Notes under the pieces: model-generated | Database searches by the model: none | What the model saw: only the letters and a program-made list of their open reading frames with translations | Told to the model about the DNA's origin: nothing | Assembly (NCBI GenBank): GCA_965228545.1 | Contig: OZ245822.1 | Location: forward strand, 1,922,001 to 1,986,000 | Direction of reading: 5' to 3' | Length of the DNA: 64,000 nt | From: HXMU1420-13 sp965228545 | GTDB lineage: Bacteria; Bacteroidota; Rhodothermia; Balneolales; Balneolaceae | Shown here: piece after piece, positions 62,628 through 64,000 of the stretch | Layout: the number at the start of each line of letters is the position of its first letter | How positions within the stretch are numbered: position 1 is the first letter of the stretch | Program-made: the position numbers and the translations under genes

Positions 62628-64000
62628 ATGAACTCACTCAATAAAGTACTTCGCAATAAAGCGATCCGATATTTACTTCTCGGCTTAGGAGTTGCTGCAG
62701 TAATTGCACTTACCGGAATGAATGTATACTCGCTCTACGACATTCGCGATAAAATGACACTAGGTGTTGAAGAACGCCAAATTGCACTGGTTGAAGATAT
62801 CATTCAGGATGTACGTCGCGAAATCTACTCTCCTTTTTCAGGGCTTAATAAAATAGAACTTGAACCGGTTGAATATTCGATTTCGCAATCGGGGCAGTTT
62901 CCTCCTCAGATTCAGGAAAAAATTGAAGCCGCCGCTGCCAGCCCGCTTTTTACAGGTATCTACTACACACCAGCAGATATTGATCCTTGCGCTGATGATT
63001 CAGAAATTTATGCTTACAGTTACACAGAAAATCAGCTTGAACGTACCGGATCATACCCTGCTATATTATGTGATGGCGTAGGCCTTGCACGAACTAAAGC
63101 TCGTATTGAGCTAAACAGTTTTAATTATCGTTGGAACAATAATATTGAGTTCGATGCGCACCGAACCATGAACATTGGTTTTATCAACCTTAAAGAGAAT
63201 CGTGTGATTGGGTACCTTACTACCACATTGGATAAAGACTACATTGTTGATGATATGATTCAACCATTGATGATGAAGTACTTCAATCCTGATTCTGCAG
63301 GTGGAACCGTTCTTTGGCTGCACGATTGGGCAAATGATGTTGTGCTTGCCACTAACGATCCATCGGTTCCTTATAATTTTGAAATAGTGGATAAGCGACA
63401 GCGCTTTGGCACTAGCATGTTTGAAAATTGGAATATCAAAGTTGCTTTTTTAGATAACCCCTTGGCTAACGCCTACAACGAAACACTGATTAAAAATCTG
63501 GTTGTGTTAGGATTTGCAGTGCTTTTTTTGGTAGGTGCTTTGCTATTTATGTTTTACACTGCACAGCGCGAACGAGCTTTGGCTTTGCGGCAAGCAGGTT
63601 TTCTTGCAAATGTAACCCATGAGTTAAAAACCCCACTTGCAGTAATGCAAGCTGCAGGTGAAAATATTTCTGACGGTAGAGTAAAAGACACCGCTCGATT
63701 GAAACAATACGGCGATCACATTTACAGTGAGGCTATCCGCTTACGAAAAATGATTGAAAAATTGTTAGATGTAGCAAAAACAGACTCTGGTCAAACACTC
63801 ATTCAGGCTACTCCCGTAAATGTCAATGAATCATTGAAAGCATTTGTTGCTGAAAACAGAGCCTTCATCGAAGGGAAAGGTTTTAATGTGGGATTGAAAC
63901 TTACTGCCCAACCGGCATTAGTTATGCTTGATCCCGATCACTTTGAAAATGTGATAAGCAACCTCACCGAAAACGCGATAAAATACAGCCAGGAAAATAA
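62628..64000 (+). CDS. Membrane sensor histidine kinase (cut by window edge)
   Basis: The ATG at 62628-62630 opens a frame that runs to the window end (457 codons visible). The protein has a membrane segment at about 12-35, a periplasmic sensor region of some 240 residues, a second membrane segment at about 287-312 and a kinase core with H331 in NVTHELKTPLAVMQ. The N-box ISNLTENAIKYSQ lies at the edge, so only the G-boxes are missing. It follows a receiver gene by 74 bases, and the two probably form a two-component pair. The sensor region is not recognised. Confidence 0.9.
   Translation, partial: MNSLNKVLRNKAIRYLLLGLGVAAVIALTGMNVYSLYDIRDKMTLGVEERQIALVEDIIQDVRREIYSPFSGLNKIELEPVEYSISQSGQFPPQIQEKIEAAAASPLFTGIYYTPADIDPCADDSEIYAYSYTENQLERTGSYPAILCDGVGLARTKARIELNSFNYRWNNNIEFDAHRTMNIGFINLKENRVIGYLTTTLDKDYIVDDMIQPLMMKYFNPDSAGGTVLWLHDWANDVVLATNDPSVPYNFEIVDKRQRFGTSMFENWNIKVAFLDNPLANAYNETLIKNLVVLGFAVLFLVGALLFMFYTAQRERALALRQAGFLANVTHELKTPLAVMQAAGENISDGRVKDTARLKQYGDHIYSEAIRLRKMIEKLLDVAKTDSGQTLIQATPVNVNESLKAFVAENRAFIEGKGFNVGLKLTAQPALVMLDPDHFENVISNLTENAIKYSQEN

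Overview
The window looks like chromosomal DNA of a marine member of the Bacteroidota/Balneolota-Rhodothermota group. The evidence is the C-terminal secretion/sorting modules of the NYPNPFNP type on two large secreted proteins, a hybrid two-component regulator (HTCS) beside a TonB-dependent receptor, a laminarinase-type glycosidase (GH81), low GC content, and tRNA genes without encoded CCA. No rRNA, CRISPR array or prophage was seen. The phylum assignment is inference from these marks, not from a marker-gene comparison.

Layout. (1) 1-12.6 kb is a signalling block: a methyl-accepting chemotaxis protein cut by the window edge, then two minus-strand chemotaxis units. The first is cheD - small ORF - cheX - cheB - cheY, ending at a terminator near 1170. 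The second is cheY-like - cheX-like - cheA - cheR, ending at a terminator near 4140. Candidate FliA/sigma-28-like promoters precede the MCP and both units. Beside them lie a degenerate histidine-kinase-like gene and a hybrid kinase. (2) 12.6-17.2 kb holds a secreted GH81 beta-1,3-glucanase, a peptidoglycan amidase and a DUF1456 protein. (3) 17.3-33 kb is mostly housekeeping: gltB, hisF, hisE, a shortened acyl-adenylate enzyme, tRNA(CAU), a ParE/RelE-type toxin-antitoxin pair, a HAD phosphatase, OsmC, an IS256-family element, an M28 peptidase, gapA and a P5C dehydrogenase. (4) 33-42 kb holds an ankyrin protein, the operon HU-ruvX-def-fmt, a RelA/SpoT enzyme, tRNA-Leu(UAA), a ~1.1-kb tandem array and tex. 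(5) 42-62 kb is a carbohydrate and signalling region: SDR protein, two PfkB-family sugar kinases, an MFS sugar porter, a secreted FG-GAP protein, the HTCS, a TonB receptor, a lipoprotein-LytS-LytR-type operon, and an amylosucrase with a predicted outer-membrane barrel. (6) 62-64 kb is a response regulator and a sensor kinase cut by the right edge.

How the genes may work together. The chemotaxis genes form a nearly full adaptation and phosphorelay set (CheA, CheB, CheR, CheD, two CheX-type phosphatases, two CheY), although no cheW lies in the window. In the carbohydrate region, sugar porter, fructokinase, a second PfkB kinase and amylosucrase would form a route for sucrose or fructose, and the HTCS and TonB receptor would give sensing and outer-membrane uptake. 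This link is inference from neighbourhood and family knowledge.

The least explained features are the CheA N-terminus, built from a repeated module of about 125 residues; the unannotated small ORFs in the chemotaxis operon; a hairpin-rich stretch upstream of the MCP that ends in a plus-strand terminator-like hairpin; a ~305-bp tandem array downstream of tRNA-Leu; and a degenerate kinase next to the chemotaxis genes. No single stretch clearly shows a complete new system.
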